The notes: generated by a model from the sequence alone, not told the origin. A stretch of DNA of 17,648 nucleotides from Trueperaceae bacterium (GCA_007122815.1 SKSV01000287.1:1-17648); one strand, 5' to 3'; numbered from the stretch's first letter, positions 7,462 to 17,460 are shown. Translations and numbers: made by a program.

Positions 7462-8712
7462 CTAGAGTTCGCGGCCCGTCTTGGCTGCCACCACTTTGCG
7501 CAGGGCGCGGTCGCGGTCGAGCAAGAAGCGGTAGTTGCCTAGCCACTCCTCGCCCTTCTCGCTCCGGAAGCGCTTCACGTCCTTGCGCTCGCTCGCGGCC
7601 ATCATGGCCAGGGCCGACTCGAAGTCCTCGTCGCTCATGCGCTCGCCGTCGCGTTCGAGGAGCGCTTCGAGCACCAGGTCGCGCTTCACGGCGCGCTCCG
7701 CGGCTTGCTTCAGGTCGTCCTCGAACTCTGAGCGGGAGCCGCGCTCTTCTAGCTCGGAGAGGTAGTCCTGGAGGCTCTGGTTCCGTTGACGTTGGAGGTC
7801 CTCGGAGAGCTCCTCGAGCAGCGCACGCTGTCGTCTGGTCACGAGCGACCTGGGAAGCGCCATGTCGATGGCGCCCACGAGCTTGTCCACGAACTCGTCA
7901 CGCTGGGCCTTGAAGGCCTCGCGGTCGACCTGCGCGGCGAGGCTCTTGCGGATCTCGGCGAGGGTGGCCTCCCAGGAATCGAAGCCCAACGTGGCCGCGA
8001 AGGCGTCGTCTGGGTCGGGCAGCTCCTTGGCCTTGACGTCGCTGACGCGCACGGCGAGCGAGCGGCGCGGAGACTCCTCGGCCTCGCTCTCGGGCCCCAG
8101 GTCCAGGTCGACCTCGTCGCCGATGGCCTTACCCGTCAGCTGCTCGACGATGTGGTCCTCGGTGCGCGTCAGGTCCACCGGCATGCTCCCGGCCGAGTCC
8201 TCACCGAGGCTCTCCAGGGTCAGCACGTCGCCCGCTTCGATGGGCCGCTCAACCGGCACGAGCGTGGCGTGTTCCTCGCGCAGCCTCTCGATCGTGCGCT
8301 CGACGTCCTCCTCGCTCGGCTCGCTCGCCGGGCTGTCCAACTCGATCGAGTCAAGGTCGGGCAACTCGAAGGTGGGGTAGAGGTCGGCATGCACCTCGAA
8401 GGTGTAGTCCGCACCCTCCACCGGTGGTTCCCCGTGGAAGTGGGCGTGGACGGGCATCAGCTCGAGTTCGCGCACGGCTTTCGGGTAGTGCTCGTCGACC
8501 AGCGTCTCGCGCACCTCCTCGGCCAGGGCCTCGCGACCGATGCGCTGCACCAGCACGCCTCGAGGGGCTCGTCCGGGCCTGAACCCAGGGACCCGCACCT
8601 TGCGCGAGAGGTCGGACAGGACGCGATCGAAGGTGGCGTCGACCACGGGCGCCGGCACCTTGACGGTGAAGGTCGCGCTTACGTCCTGCTTCTCCTTGAG
8701 CTGGGTTTCCAT
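7462..8712 (-). CDS. tig: Trigger factor (ribosome-associated chaperone)
   Basis: A chaperone that binds at the ribosome exit tunnel and shields nascent chains. The product is 416 residues. The N-terminal ribosome-binding domain includes VPGFRPGRAPRGVL (41-54), where the E. coli FRK signature reads FRP. The PPIase (FKBP-like) segment runs from about ERPIEAGDVLTLE to VRVSDVKAKELP (155-231), roughly 75 residues against nearly 100 in E. coli. It lacks most of the flap and active-site sequence, so isomerase activity is doubtful. The C-terminal helical arms (about 232-416) are intact and charged. ATG 8712 is preceded by AGAGG with a 5-base spacer, better than the in-frame GTG 15 bases upstream. 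It follows tRNA-Leu by 112 bases, with a strong hairpin in the gap, and leads into clpP and clpX. Confidence 0.95.
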   Translation of the reverse strand: METQLKEKQDVSATFTVKVPAPVVDATFDRVLSDLSRKVRVPGFRPGRAPRGVLVQRIGREALAEEVRETLVDEHYPKAVRELELMPVHAHFHGEPPVEGADYTFEVHADLYPTFELPDLDSIELDSPASEPSEEDVERTIERLREEHATLVPVERPIEAGDVLTLESLGEDSAGSMPVDLTRTEDHIVEQLTGKAIGDEVDLDLGPESEAEESPRRSLAVRVSDVKAKELPDPDDAFAATLGFDSWEATLAEIRKSLAAQVDREAFKAQRDEFVDKLVGAIDMALPRSLVTRRQRALLEELSEDLQRQRNQSLQDYLSELEERGSRSEFEDDLKQAAERAVKRDLVLEALLERDGERMSDEDFESALAMMAASERKDVKRFRSEKGEEWLGNYRFLLDRDRALRKVVAAKTGREL

Positions 8713-8734
8713 CTGGGCCTCTTTCACTAATCGA

Positions 8735-8764
8735 GCAGCGCGCCTGTTGCCTGTGGCGCGCTGC
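8735..8764 (-). repeat. Strong inverted repeat in the tig leader
   Basis: Perfect 10-base arms (GCAGCGCGCC at 8735-8744, GGCGCGCTGC at 8755-8764) around a 10-base loop. On the minus strand it lies between tRNA-Leu and tig and is followed by TCGATTAGTG, with no T run. It could partly terminate the tRNA transcript, guide processing, or control tig translation, whose ribosome site lies 13 bases further on. Confidence 0.65.
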
Positions 8765-8824
8765 GGGGCGTCGAGCCTCGGCGGTGCCCACCTTCGGGGC
8801 GGGCGCTCGGGCGGGCGGCCATCT

Positions 8825-8908
8825 TGGTGCGAGGAGCGGGACTTGAACCCGCACGTCAAAGACACCAGATCCTAAGTCTGGCGCGTCTACCAATTCCGCC
8901 ATCCTCGC
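8825..8908 (-). tRNA. tRNA-Leu (anticodon TAG)
   Basis: The acceptor stem is GCGAGGA/TCCTCGC with discriminator A and an encoded CCA (8827-8825). The anticodon loop CTTAGGA gives TAG (8874-8872), reading CTA and CTG-type leucine codons. The long variable arm and the T-loop GGTTCAAGTCC are normal for a class II tRNA-Leu. It is 41 bases downstream of tRNA-His and should share its transcript. Confidence 0.97.
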
Positions 8909-8949
8909 TCGCGGCCTACCACCTCGAGGCGGCGCCCCGAAGGGGAAGG

Positions 8950-9027
8950 TGGGGTGGATGAAGGGATTTGAACCCTCGACCCCCGGAACCACAATCCGGT
9001 GCTCTAACCGACTGAGCTACATCCACC
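8950..9027 (-). tRNA. tRNA-His (anticodon GTG)
   Basis: The anticodon loop TTGTGGT gives GTG (8992-8990). The gene has the extra 5' G (G-1) opposite C73 that identifies tRNA-His, an encoded CCA (8952-8950), and normal D and T arms (GTAGCTCAGTCGG, GGGTTCAAATCCC). Confidence 0.97.
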
Positions 9028-9041
9028 ACGCTCGCGTCATG

Positions 9042-9047
9042 AGTCTA
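9042..9047 (-). promoter_or_regulatory. Possible -10 element for the tRNA-His/tRNA-Leu transcript
   Basis: TAGACT on the minus strand, 15 bases before the mature 5' end of tRNA-His. The hexamer 17 bases upstream (CTGCGG) is only a weak -35. The rest of the 9028-9142 gap shows no gene. Confidence 0.4.
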
Positions 9048-9142
9048 GCAGACGCGCGCCGAGCCCGCAGGGGCACCGGCGGCGAAATGTTACCACGCGC
9101 CCATCGCGCTCGGCGTTCAGTTAGCGCGCCGCGAAGCCTGAC

Positions 9143-10858
9143 TCAGGCACCGCGCGCAGGCTCGACCCGGTCGCGCCCCAAACCCTTGGCTAGGTACAGG
9201 CGCTCGTCGGCGAGGGCCATGAGGGCGCCAGGGACGAACCCCACCTCGTCGCTGCTCGCCACCCCCAGGCTCGCTGTGACGCGCAACGCTGGGTCCATCG
9301 CCGGCCAGCTGCTCGAGGCGATCAGCGACCGCAGCTCGTGAGCCACCTCGACGCCACGCGCTAGGTCGGCCCCGGGCAGGAGCACCGCGAACTCCTCACC
9401 GCCAAGGCGAGCGGCGAGGTCGCTCGCCCGCAAACGCTTGCTGAGGACAGTTGCCACACCGCGCAGGACCTCGTCGCCGGCCGCGTGGCCGAAGCCGTCG
9501 TTCACGCTCTTGAAGCGGTCCAGGTCGATCACCACCAGCGCACACGGGTGTCTCGTGCGGGCGCTGCGGTCGACGGCTTCCCGGAGCCGCAGATCGAACA
9601 GGCGCCGGTTGGCGAGCGAGGTCAAGGCGTCGAGGCTGGCGTCTAGCTCGAGCTGAGCCGCGCGGCCTTCGAGGTCGCGGTGATCGTGCACGAGGCTGTC
9701 GTAGAGCATCACGAGCGCTTCTCGCTCGCGCTTCTCGGCTGCAGCCTCGGCGCGCGCGAGCGCGAGCTCAGCCTGCCACCTCTGAGCCTCCAGCTCCCGC
9801 GCCGCTGCGGCCCGTTCAGCCGCGATCTCTCGCTCATGGAAGGACTCGAAGTGCTCGAGCGCTCGCGCGTGGTCGCCCACGCGCTTCCAGTACCGTGCCA
9901 GGACGGCTTGCGCGGCCGCTTGCTGGCCTAACGCACCTCCGGCCTCAGCGAGGGCCAGAGCTCGTTCGAGCGGCGCGAGCACCTCCGCCTCTCTGCCTCG
10001 GTCGAGGAGGTACTCGGCGTAGAAGCGCAGATGCTCGGCCAAGTCGAGGGGCTCCCCGAACTCCTCGTGCGCCCTCTCGCCTTCGACGAACGCCGCCTCG
10101 GCGCGCTCGTGCTCGCCCGCCGCGGCCAGCGACAGCGCCAGGTTCGTGAGCTCGCCGTTGACGGCCTCGGGCTGCGTCTCCCGCCGCAACACGAGCGAAC
10201 GCTCCGCGTAGTTGAGCGAGTCCTCGGCGCGTCCGAGCAGGCGTGTGGCGATCGACAGGTTGGTGAGCACCGCCGCCTCGCGCACGTGATGACCGTTCCG
10301 GACGGCGTGAGCTAGGCTCGCCTCGAAGTGGTCGATGGCTTCGGGGTACCTCCCGGAGCGGGAGTAGACGATGCCGAGGCTGTTCTGCACGCGAGCCATG
10401 CCGGTCCCGTCACCTGAGCGCCGGTGCTCCTCGAGCGCGAGACCGAAGGCAGCGATCGCGCCGGGCGGGTCGCCAGCCGAGTCGTGAACGATGCCGATAC
10501 GGTGGTGCGCGTTGCCCAGCCAGGCGGCCGGCCCCCACGAGTCCTCCGGCGCCTCGCGAGCCAGCCCGAGGGCCCGCTCGAGCACCTCCAGCGCGCCGCG
10601 GAGCTGGCCCGAGCGGCGGCGGGCGTCGCCCGCCTCGACGAGCGCGGCGCCCTCCAAGGCCCAGGCGCTCTTGGACGGCTCGCGGCGCCTGAGCGCCCGC
10701 GCCGCCTCAAGCGCCGCTTCGGCCGCAGCCAGGTACTCGGGCGCCTTGCTGTCGCAGGCCAGCCTGGCGGCCTCCACGAGACGCTCGACCTCACCAGTAT
10801 CCGGGATGCCTGGCGCGACCCGCCGGTCCGACACGTTGGCCGCATGGTCGCTGCTCAC
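9143..10858 (-). CDS. TPR-repeat diguanylate cyclase (GGDEF domain)
   Basis: Predicted soluble enzyme making cyclic di-GMP from two GTP. The product is 571 residues with no membrane segment. Residues about 25-340 are tetratricopeptide-type helical pairs (for example 154-185 and 194-225). A charged coiled-coil-like linker covers about 340-405. The GGDEF domain starts at DALTSLANRRLFD (410-422). The metal-binding LDRF stretch (D445, D447), NDGFGHAAGD (453-462) and the signature GGEEF (486-490) are intact, and the inhibitory I-site RASD lies exactly five residues before it (477-480), so product inhibition is likely. The TPR part presumably senses a partner or assembles a complex. GTG 10858 lies 9 bases after the treZ stop, with only a weak ribosome site, and the true start could be slightly downstream. 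The spacing places it in the treXYZ operon. Confidence 0.93.
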   Translation of the reverse strand: MSSDHAANVSDRRVAPGIPDTGEVERLVEAARLACDSKAPEYLAAAEAALEAARALRRREPSKSAWALEGAALVEAGDARRRSGQLRGALEVLERALGLAREAPEDSWGPAAWLGNAHHRIGIVHDSAGDPPGAIAAFGLALEEHRRSGDGTGMARVQNSLGIVYSRSGRYPEAIDHFEASLAHAVRNGHHVREAAVLTNLSIATRLLGRAEDSLNYAERSLVLRRETQPEAVNGELTNLALSLAAAGEHERAEAAFVEGERAHEEFGEPLDLAEHLRFYAEYLLDRGREAEVLAPLERALALAEAGGALGQQAAAQAVLARYWKRVGDHARALEHFESFHEREIAAERAAAARELEAQRWQAELALARAEAAAEKREREALVMLYDSLVHDHRDLEGRAAQLELDASLDALTSLANRRLFDLRLREAVDRSARTRHPCALVVIDLDRFKSVNDGFGHAAGDEVLRGVATVLSKRLRASDLAARLGGEEFAVLLPGADLARGVEVAHELRSLIASSSWPAMDPALRVTASLGVASSDEVGFVPGALMALADERLYLAKGLGRDRVEPARGA

Positions 10859-10867
10859 ACACCCAAG

Positions 10868-12610
10868 CTACCGCACGATCGCTACCGCGTGCCCAGCGAG
10901 CACCAGCGCGCCGGGCTCGAGCTGGGTAGGCGTGGCGGAAGACGTGTCGGACGAGAGGACGACCTCGCCGCCCTCCAGCCCGGGGGCCTCGACACGCTGA
11001 GCGGCCTCGGAGAGGTTGCACACCACGGACACGGGACCGCGCCTCATCACGAGCCAGCGGGCTGTCTCGTCGAAGCGGACAGAGGTGTTCTCGAGGTTGC
11101 CATCGCGCAAGCTGGGCAGGCGGCGCCGCAGGTCGATCAGCGCTCGGTGCCACGCCAGCAGGCGCGCGTGAGGCTCGACCTCTAGCTCGTGCCAGGCGAG
11201 CTTCGAGCGGGTGAAGGTGGTCTCGGCTTGCGGGTCCTGGATCTCGTCCGGCCCCCAGCCGAAGGCGGCGAACTCCTCTTGCCGTCCGCGCCTCACGGCA
11301 TCGGCCAACTCGGCTTCGGCATGGTCGGTGAAGTAGAGGAAGGGCGTGGAGGCTCCCCACTCCTCCCCCTGGAAGAGCATGGGTACGAACGGAGACGCCA
11401 AGACCAGCGCCGCGCCGATCTTCAGCTGCCCCTCGGAGAGGAGCTGGCTCGTTCGCTCACCCAGCGCGCGGTTCCCGACCTGGTCGTGGTTCTGCAGGCA
11501 CCCTACGAAGCTGTGGCCAGTGAGTCCGGTGGCCGGGCGTCCGTGACGGCGCTCGCGATGAAGGGAGTAGCGCCCGTCGTAAGCGAAGCCTCGCGTCAAG
11601 GTCTTGGCGAGGTCGGCCAGGGTGCCGAAGTCCGCGTAGTAGGCTTCCCGCTCGCCTGTGAGAGCGGCGTGCAGGGCATGGTGGAAGTCCTCGTTCCACT
11701 GGGCGTCGATGCCGTAACCCCCGATGGCGCTTGGGCGCACGATCCTGGGGTCGTTCAGGTCGCTCTCGGCGATGAGCACCAGGTGCCGGGCGAGGGCGCT
11801 CTCGAGTCCGTCGACCTCGTCCGCTAGCTGCTCCAGGAAGTGCCGGGCGGACGTGTCGGCGATCGCGTGCACGGCGTCGATGCGCAGCCCGTCGAAGTGG
11901 TACTCGCGCAACCACATCAGGGCGTTGTCGATCAGGAAGCGCCGCACCTCGTCGCTGCCGGGCCCGTCGACGTTCACCGCGTCGCCCCACGGCGTGGAGT
12001 AGCGGTCCGTGAAGTACGGACCGAAGCGCTCGAGGTAGTTCCCGGACGGCCCGAGGTGGTTGTAGACCACGTCGAGCAACACCGCCAGGCCGCGCTCGTG
12101 GCAGGCGTTAACGAGGCGCTTGAGGCCCTCGGGCCCGCCGTACGCGTGGTGCGGGGCGTAGAGGTCCACACCGTCGTACCCCCAGCCGCGAGCGCCGGAG
12201 AACTCGGCTACGGGCATCAGCTCTACGTGGGTGACTCCTAACCGGCAGAGGTGCTCGAGGCGACCTATCGCGGCCTCGAAGGTGCCCTCCTCGGTGAACG
12301 TGCCCACGTGGAGCTCGTAGATCACCGCTGAGCCCAACGGCGGCTGCTGCCAGCCCTCGTCCGACCAAACGAAGGCGCCGTGCTCCAGCCACCGTGAGGG
12401 ACCGTGAACGCCGTAGGGTTGCCAAGCCGACCTGGGATCTGGGAAGGGACCATCGCCGCCGACACGGAACTCGTAGTCGACGCCGTGGCGGACTCGCGGC
12501 GTGTCCAGCTCCCACCAACCGCCGGGCGAACGAGCCATCGGCTCGTCTCGGCCGGCGCTACGGAGCTCGAGCGACGGCGCTCTCGGTGCCCAGACGCGTA
12601 CCAGCGCCAC
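10868..12610 (-). CDS. treZ: Malto-oligosyltrehalose trehalohydrolase (TreZ)
   Basis: GH13 enzyme that cleaves the alpha-1,4 bond next to the trehalose end of malto-oligosyltrehalose and releases free trehalose. The product is 580 residues, normal length. An N-terminal beta domain (about 1-90) precedes the (beta/alpha)8 barrel. Conserved regions are LLDVVYNH (178-185), GLRIDAVHAI with nucleophile D245 (241-250), LIAESDLND with acid/base E282 (279-287) and LQNHDQVGNR with D376 (372-381). The start is GTG 12610, which shares one base with the treY stop (TAGTG) and has a G-rich ribosome site just upstream in treY. It acts directly on the TreY product. Confidence 0.96.
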   Translation of the reverse strand: MALVRVWAPRAPSLELRSAGRDEPMARSPGGWWELDTPRVRHGVDYEFRVGGDGPFPDPRSAWQPYGVHGPSRWLEHGAFVWSDEGWQQPPLGSAVIYELHVGTFTEEGTFEAAIGRLEHLCRLGVTHVELMPVAEFSGARGWGYDGVDLYAPHHAYGGPEGLKRLVNACHERGLAVLLDVVYNHLGPSGNYLERFGPYFTDRYSTPWGDAVNVDGPGSDEVRRFLIDNALMWLREYHFDGLRIDAVHAIADTSARHFLEQLADEVDGLESALARHLVLIAESDLNDPRIVRPSAIGGYGIDAQWNEDFHHALHAALTGEREAYYADFGTLADLAKTLTRGFAYDGRYSLHRERRHGRPATGLTGHSFVGCLQNHDQVGNRALGERTSQLLSEGQLKIGAALVLASPFVPMLFQGEEWGASTPFLYFTDHAEAELADAVRRGRQEEFAAFGWGPDEIQDPQAETTFTRSKLAWHELEVEPHARLLAWHRALIDLRRRLPSLRDGNLENTSVRFDETARWLVMRRGPVSVVCNLSEAAQRVEAPGLEGGEVVLSSDTSSATPTQLEPGALVLAGHAVAIVR

Positions 12611-15267
12611 TATCGAGTCCCCCCGGCTACGAGCAGCGCTACCGGGAACCGTGCCAACAGCCGCCCGACGCTCACGTGACCGCCCTCGTGCCGCTCCCCG
12701 CTCATGAGGTCGCGCCAGGAGCCCGCTGGCAGCTCGATGACCGTGTCACCCCAGTCGCCGCCGAGGCGCTTCACCAGCCTGGGCGCGAGGGTTATCACGT
12801 CGTCGCCACGACGGTAAGCCACGAGGTGCTCGGCCGCCTGCCCCTCGGCGAGTAGCGCCGCGTACCTTCCCGCTGGGCCGAAGCTCAGGGGATGGCTGCG
12901 CCGCGCGCTCAAGGCCTGGCGGGTCACCCATTGCTTCGGTAGGCCCTCGTCCATGCGTTGCAGGAGCTCTTCGGGAGAGAGCCGTGCGCTCTCGGCGAGG
13001 AGGCGTCGGCGGAGCTCGAAGTCCACAGGTCGACGGTTGTCGGGATCGACGAGGCTCAGGTCCCAGAGTTCGGTGCCCTGGTAGGTGTCGGGCACGCCGG
13101 GTGCCGTCAGCTTGATCAACGTCTGAGCGAGGCTGTTCAGGCGCCCGTGATCGATCAGCTCGGCAACGAACTCCTGGAGGTCGGCACGGAACTCGTCGTC
13201 GTCGAGGATGGCTTGGGCGAAGTCGCTGATGCCTCGCTCGTAGGCTTCGTCCTGAGTCGTCCAGGAGGTGTGCAGTTTCGCTTCGCGCACGGCCTTGAGG
13301 AGGAACCCCTCGAGTCGCTCGCGGTCGATGGGCCAGGCGCCGACGAGCGTCTGGTAGATGAGGTACTCGGTGTTCCGGTCGGGCGCCTCGCCGCGCCGGT
13401 GCCTCGCGTTGTGACGGGCCCACCTGGCGGCAGCTTCGGACCAGCGCGAGGGGATCTCGGAGAGCACCGCCAAGCGGGCGCGAACGTCCTCGCTGCGTTT
13501 CGTGTCGTGAGTGGTGGAGGCCAGCATCGTGAGCGGCCGCTCTTCCTGCGCCCTCGCGCACTCGCTGTGGAAGGTCGAGAGCGACGTCCCGAAGCGGCGC
13601 GGGTCTCCACCGACCTCGTTCAGCGCGATCAGCACGTTGTATCGGTAGAAGGCGGTGTCCTCGACGCCTTTGGCCATGGCTGGCCCCGTGAGCTGCTGGA
13701 ATCGCAGCGCCAGCTCGCCCTCGAGCTGCCCGTCGTGACGCAGCAGGAGCAGGTCCGAGAGGAAGGCGAAGAGCTCGGGGTCCAAGTCCGTCCGGGCGTC
13801 GCGGGCAGCCTCGATCGCGTGCCCCACGTGGCGCTCGTCGTCGGGACCGACGGCGTTCGCGACGACCGACACGTACGACCTGTAGACGGGGAAGTGGACG
13901 GCGACCTCGCAGAGCGCCTCGCGCAGCTCGCGGCGGGTGTAGTCGCGGTGGCGCCGGTGGCGCTCGCAGATGTCGACGAAGAGGCTGGTGAGTCGGTAGA
14001 GCTCGCTCGCCAGCAGTTCGTTCAGCACGTACCTCTTGCACTCCTGCGCGAGCTCGTCGAAGCTCACCTCCGAAAGGGTGAAGTCGGTGTAGGTCCGCTT
14101 CAGGTCGTGTTCACCGCTCGGGTCCACGAAGAGCCCGCCGACGAGGTTGAGGAAGTCGTACCCGGTCGTGCCCTCGATGGGCCACGCTTGGGGGAGCTGC
14201 TCGCCCGCCTCGAGGATCTTCTCGGCGACGATCCAAGCGCCGGGGCAGGCGTCACGCAGACGCGAGAAGTACTGGCCGGGGTCCCGCAAACCGTCTGGAT
14301 GATCGATGCGCAGGCCTGCTACCCATCCTCGGCGTACCCACTCGATGGGCAGGGCGTGGCTAGCCTCGAAGACCTCGCGGTCCTCTACTCGCAACCCGGC
14401 GAGGTCGTCAATGTCGAAGAAGCGGCGGTACCCCAGGTCGCGGCTTCCGGTGCGCCAGAAGGCGAGCCGGTAGTTCTGTTGATCCAGGAACGAGTCCAGG
14501 GCGTCGGGGTCGGCGTTGAGCCGCTCGACCTCGGCGTCGATGGCGGCTGCCGCCTCGGGCTCCTCGCGGCACAGGCGCGTCAGCAGCCCCGACAGCACCG
14601 CCTTGTCGCGATGCCGGCGCTCCACCATCTGACGAGCAGTCACGGTGGGGCGGGGTAGACGAGCGTGGCTCTCGGCCAGGAACCGTAGCAGCGCCGAACC
14701 GCAAGGCTCGGAGCTGCGGCCGAGCAGGCCCGGCAGGCTGGACGGGTCGACGGGGAAGAGGTGATCCTCGTAGTGGACCGCGAACGCACCTCCGTCATGG
14801 CTGACGTGCAAGAGACCGTCCTCGAGCACCCGCCCGTAGTGGTCGCCCAAGACGGGCAGCAGCACCTTGTTCGGCCAACGCTCCTCGGAGGCGTCCCAAT
14901 CGACGTCGAAGTAGACGGCGTAGCGGCTCGAGGGTCCGTTCTCGAGAACGTCCCACCACCAGGGGTTCTGCCTGCCGGAGATCGCCATGTGGTTCGGTAC
15001 GACGTCTACGACCTGGCCCAACCCCGCCGCGCCCAGCGCTTCGCACATGCGCGCGTGAGCTTCGGCGCCTCCCAGCTCCGCGTTCACGCGACCGGGGTCC
15101 ACGACGTCGTAGCCGTGCTTGCTACCGAGGGCCGCCTGGAGGTACGGGGATAGGTAGACGTGGCTGAGGCCCAGTTCACGCAGGTAGGTGGCGAGTTCGC
15201 TCACCTGAGCGAACGTGAAGCCGGCGTGGAGCTGCAGGCGGTAGGTCGAGGAGCCCTCAGGGATCAC
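12610..15267 (-). CDS. treY: Malto-oligosyltrehalose synthase (TreY)
   Basis: GH13 enzyme that converts the reducing-end alpha-1,4 bond of a maltodextrin into alpha-1,1, making malto-oligosyltrehalose. The product is 885 residues. The N-terminus [16 protein letters not shown] (7-22) is the family signature. Other conserved sites are VVDVVPNH (86-93), [10 protein letters not shown] with D322 (318-327), [14 protein letters not shown] with E349 (346-359), and [15 protein letters not shown] with D588 (584-598). GTG 15267 is chosen because the family core begins six residues later; a longer frame upstream encodes an arginine/tryptophan-rich stretch that is treX read in another frame. The start lies 11 bases inside treX, so translation is coupled to it. 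Confidence 0.96.
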   Translation of the reverse strand: MIPEGSSTYRLQLHAGFTFAQVSELATYLRELGLSHVYLSPYLQAALGSKHGYDVVDPGRVNAELGGAEAHARMCEALGAAGLGQVVDVVPNHMAISGRQNPWWWDVLENGPSSRYAVYFDVDWDASEERWPNKVLLPVLGDHYGRVLEDGLLHVSHDGGAFAVHYEDHLFPVDPSSLPGLLGRSSEPCGSALLRFLAESHARLPRPTVTARQMVERRHRDKAVLSGLLTRLCREEPEAAAAIDAEVERLNADPDALDSFLDQQNYRLAFWRTGSRDLGYRRFFDIDDLAGLRVEDREVFEASHALPIEWVRRGWVAGLRIDHPDGLRDPGQYFSRLRDACPGAWIVAEKILEAGEQLPQAWPIEGTTGYDFLNLVGGLFVDPSGEHDLKRTYTDFTLSEVSFDELAQECKRYVLNELLASELYRLTSLFVDICERHRRHRDYTRRELREALCEVAVHFPVYRSYVSVVANAVGPDDERHVGHAIEAARDARTDLDPELFAFLSDLLLLRHDGQLEGELALRFQQLTGPAMAKGVEDTAFYRYNVLIALNEVGGDPRRFGTSLSTFHSECARAQEERPLTMLASTTHDTKRSEDVRARLAVLSEIPSRWSEAAARWARHNARHRRGEAPDRNTEYLIYQTLVGAWPIDRERLEGFLLKAVREAKLHTSWTTQDEAYERGISDFAQAILDDDEFRADLQEFVAELIDHGRLNSLAQTLIKLTAPGVPDTYQGTELWDLSLVDPDNRRPVDFELRRRLLAESARLSPEELLQRMDEGLPKQWVTRQALSARRSHPLSFGPAGRYAALLAEGQAAEHLVAYRRGDDVITLAPRLVKRLGGDWGDTVIELPAGSWRDLMSGERHEGGHVSVGRLLARFPVALLVAGGTR

Positions 15268-17356
15268 GGCGCAGCACCACCAGCGCTCTCGCCTCGACCT
15301 CCAGGCTCTCGCCCGGCGCGAGCGCCTGCACGCCACCCCTCCGGACGGTGCTCGTGTCGAGCACCCTGACCCAGCTCCTACCCCACTCCTCGCCTGGCAG
15401 GCGGAACGCCAGCGTCTCGTCGTGGGCGTTTATCATCACGTAGAAATCGTCGTCGGTCACGGGCTCGGCCCTGGGGTTGGGGTTGGGGATGGCCGACCCG
15501 TTCAGGTAGATGCCGAGCGACTTGGCGTGGCCTTGCTCCCAGTGTTCCTCGGCCATCTCGTCGCCGTCCGGCGTGAACCAGGCGATGTCGTCCACCTCGC
15601 TGCCGTGGATCGGACGGCCTTGGAACCAGCCCCGCCGACGGAACACGGGATGCCGCTTGCGCAGCTTGATCAACCTGCGGGTGAAGTCGAAGAGCGACTC
15701 GTCCAGGTCTTCCCAGTCGTACCAGGAGAGCTCGTTGTCCTGGCAGTAAGCGTTGTTGTTGCCCTGCTGGGTCCGGCCGATCTCGTCTCCGCCGAGGAGC
15801 ATCGGTACGCCCTGCGAGAGCAGCAGGGTGGCGAGGAAGTTGCGCTGCTGACGTGCGCGGAGCTCGTTCACCTGCGGATCGTCGGTAGGTCCCTCGACAC
15901 CGCAGTTCCAGGAGCGGTTGTGGTCCTCGCCGTCGCGGCTGTCCTCGCCGTTGGCCTCGTTGCGTTTCTGCTCGTAGGTGACGAGGTCGCGGAGCGTGAA
16001 GCCGTCGTGGGCGGTGATGAAGTTGATGCTCGCGTAGGGGAGCCGAGAGGTGTTCTCGTACAGGTCGGAGCTGCCCGTGAAGCGCGCCGCGAACTCCCCC
16101 ATCGTCTGGTCCTCACCGCGCCAGAAGTCCCTGACGCAATCGCGGTACTTGCCGTTCCATTCGGTCCACACTGGTGGGAAGTTGCCGACCTGGTAACCCC
16201 CCTCGCCCACGTCCCACGGCTCGGCGATCAGCTTGACTTGGCTGATGACGGGGTCCTGTTGGATGAGGTCGAAGAACGCCGACAGGCGGTCCACGTCGTG
16301 GAGCTCGCGAGCCAGGGTCGAGGCCAGGTCGAAGCGGAAGCCGTCGACGTGCATCTCGACCACCCAGTAGCGGAGCGAGTCCATCAGCAGCTGCAGCGCG
16401 TGCGGGTGGCGCATGTTGAGGCTGTTGCCTGTTCCGGTGTAATCCATGTAGTAGCGCTTGTCGTCGGTGAGGCGGTAGTAGTAGGCGTTGTCGATGCCCT
16501 TGAAGCTGAGCATCGGACCGAGGTGGTTGCCCTCCGCGGTGTGGTTGTACACCACGTCGAGGATCACCTCGATGCCCGCCTGGTGAAGGCGTTTGACCAT
16601 CTGCTTGAACTCCGGCACCGCAGCGCCCGGGCGCCTGTCGGCCGCGTACTCATCGTGCGGCGCGAGGTAGCCGATGGAGTTGTAACCCCAGTAGTTCCTC
16701 AGGCCCTGGTCGATCAAGTGCTTGTCGTGGATGAAGTAGTGCACCGGCATCAGCTCGACCGCGGTCACACCGAGGCGCTCCAGGTACTCGATCACCGCCG
16801 GGTGAGCCAGGCCGGCGTAGGTTCCGCGCAGCTCGGCCGGCACCTCGGGATGCCGCGCGCTCAGGCCCTTCACGTGGGTCTCGTAGATGATCGTCTCGTG
16901 CCAGGGGAGCCCCAGCTTCCGGTCACCGCTCCAGTCGAAATGGGGTTGATGCACCACGCACTTGGGCATGGCTGCCGCGCTGTCGCTCTCGCTGCGGACC
17001 TCGTGCCCCTCGTCGAAGCTGTAGGGGAAGACGGACTCGCCCCAACGGACCTGGCCGTCGATCGCCTTCGCGTAGGGATCGAGCAGCAGCTTGTCGGGGT
17101 TGCAGCGGTGACCGTTGCTCGGGTCCCACGGCCCGTACACGCGGAAGCCGTAACGCTGCCCCGGCTCCACGCTAGGCAGGTAGGCGTGCCAGCAGTAACC
17201 GGTCACCTCGCGCAACTCGAGGCGGGTCTCGTCACCGGCCTCGTCGAACAGGCACAGCTCGACCCGCTCGGCGATCTCGGAGAACAGCGAGAAGTTCGTC
17301 CCGAAGCCGTCGTACACGGCGCCCAATGGGTAAGCTTGGCCAGGCCAGACCTTCAT
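15257..17356 (-). CDS. treX: Glycogen debranching enzyme (TreX/GlgX type)
   Basis: GH13 isoamylase-type enzyme that hydrolyses alpha-1,6 branches of glycogen, supplying linear maltodextrins to TreY. The product is 699 residues. It has an N-terminal CBM48-like domain (about 8-120) with [14 protein letters not shown], then the barrel with [13 protein letters not shown] (266-278), [10 protein letters not shown] with D343 (337-346), [10 protein letters not shown] with E379 (375-384) and ITAHDGFT with D451 (447-454). ATG 17356 is supported by GAGGAG at 17372-17367 and gives the usual start [13 protein letters not shown]. Longer starts reach into the 3' end of tRNA-Arg and are rejected. Its place as first gene before treY and treZ argues for TreX in trehalose synthesis, but a second role in glycogen breakdown as GlgX is possible. 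Confidence 0.95.
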   Translation of the reverse strand: MKVWPGQAYPLGAVYDGFGTNFSLFSEIAERVELCLFDEAGDETRLELREVTGYCWHAYLPSVEPGQRYGFRVYGPWDPSNGHRCNPDKLLLDPYAKAIDGQVRWGESVFPYSFDEGHEVRSESDSAAAMPKCVVHQPHFDWSGDRKLGLPWHETIIYETHVKGLSARHPEVPAELRGTYAGLAHPAVIEYLERLGVTAVELMPVHYFIHDKHLIDQGLRNYWGYNSIGYLAPHDEYAADRRPGAAVPEFKQMVKRLHQAGIEVILDVVYNHTAEGNHLGPMLSFKGIDNAYYYRLTDDKRYYMDYTGTGNSLNMRHPHALQLLMDSLRYWVVEMHVDGFRFDLASTLARELHDVDRLSAFFDLIQQDPVISQVKLIAEPWDVGEGGYQVGNFPPVWTEWNGKYRDCVRDFWRGEDQTMGEFAARFTGSSDLYENTSRLPYASINFITAHDGFTLRDLVTYEQKRNEANGEDSRDGEDHNRSWNCGVEGPTDDPQVNELRARQQRNFLATLLLSQGVPMLLGGDEIGRTQQGNNNAYCQDNELSWYDWEDLDESLFDFTRRLIKLRKRHPVFRRRGWFQGRPIHGSEVDDIAWFTPDGDEMAEEHWEQGHAKSLGIYLNGSAIPNPNPRAEPVTDDDFYVMINAHDETLAFRLPGEEWGRSWVRVLDTSTVRRGGVQALAPGESLEVEARALVVLRRDP

Positions 17357-17366
17357 CAGATCGTTG

Positions 17367-17372
17367 CTCCTC
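17367..17372 (-). promoter_or_regulatory. Ribosome binding site of treX
   Basis: GAGGAG on the minus strand, 10 bases before ATG 17356. It supports that start over longer in-frame alternatives. Confidence 0.65.
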
Positions 17373-17460
17373 GTCACTCGTCGGTTTCGCCCGTCGGCCT
17401 GCAGGCTGCGGGCGTCGTCGGGGTAGGGTACTTCGGCCGTCTGGATCGCTCGGGTGCACA

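Noticed and set aside
9136..9148. GCCTGACTCAGGC palindrome across the stop of the GGDEF gene
   Set aside because: It has six-base arms around one base, partly in coding sequence, with no T run. Too short to call a terminator or operator.
12958..14658. Long plus-strand open frame opposite treY
   Set aside because: It is antisense to a fully conserved GH13 gene. Its product is a valine/glutamate/leucine-rich shadow typical of GC-rich complementary frames.
15268..15336. Longer N-terminus for TreY
   Set aside because: The extra residues are treX read in another frame, and the family core begins directly after GTG 15267.
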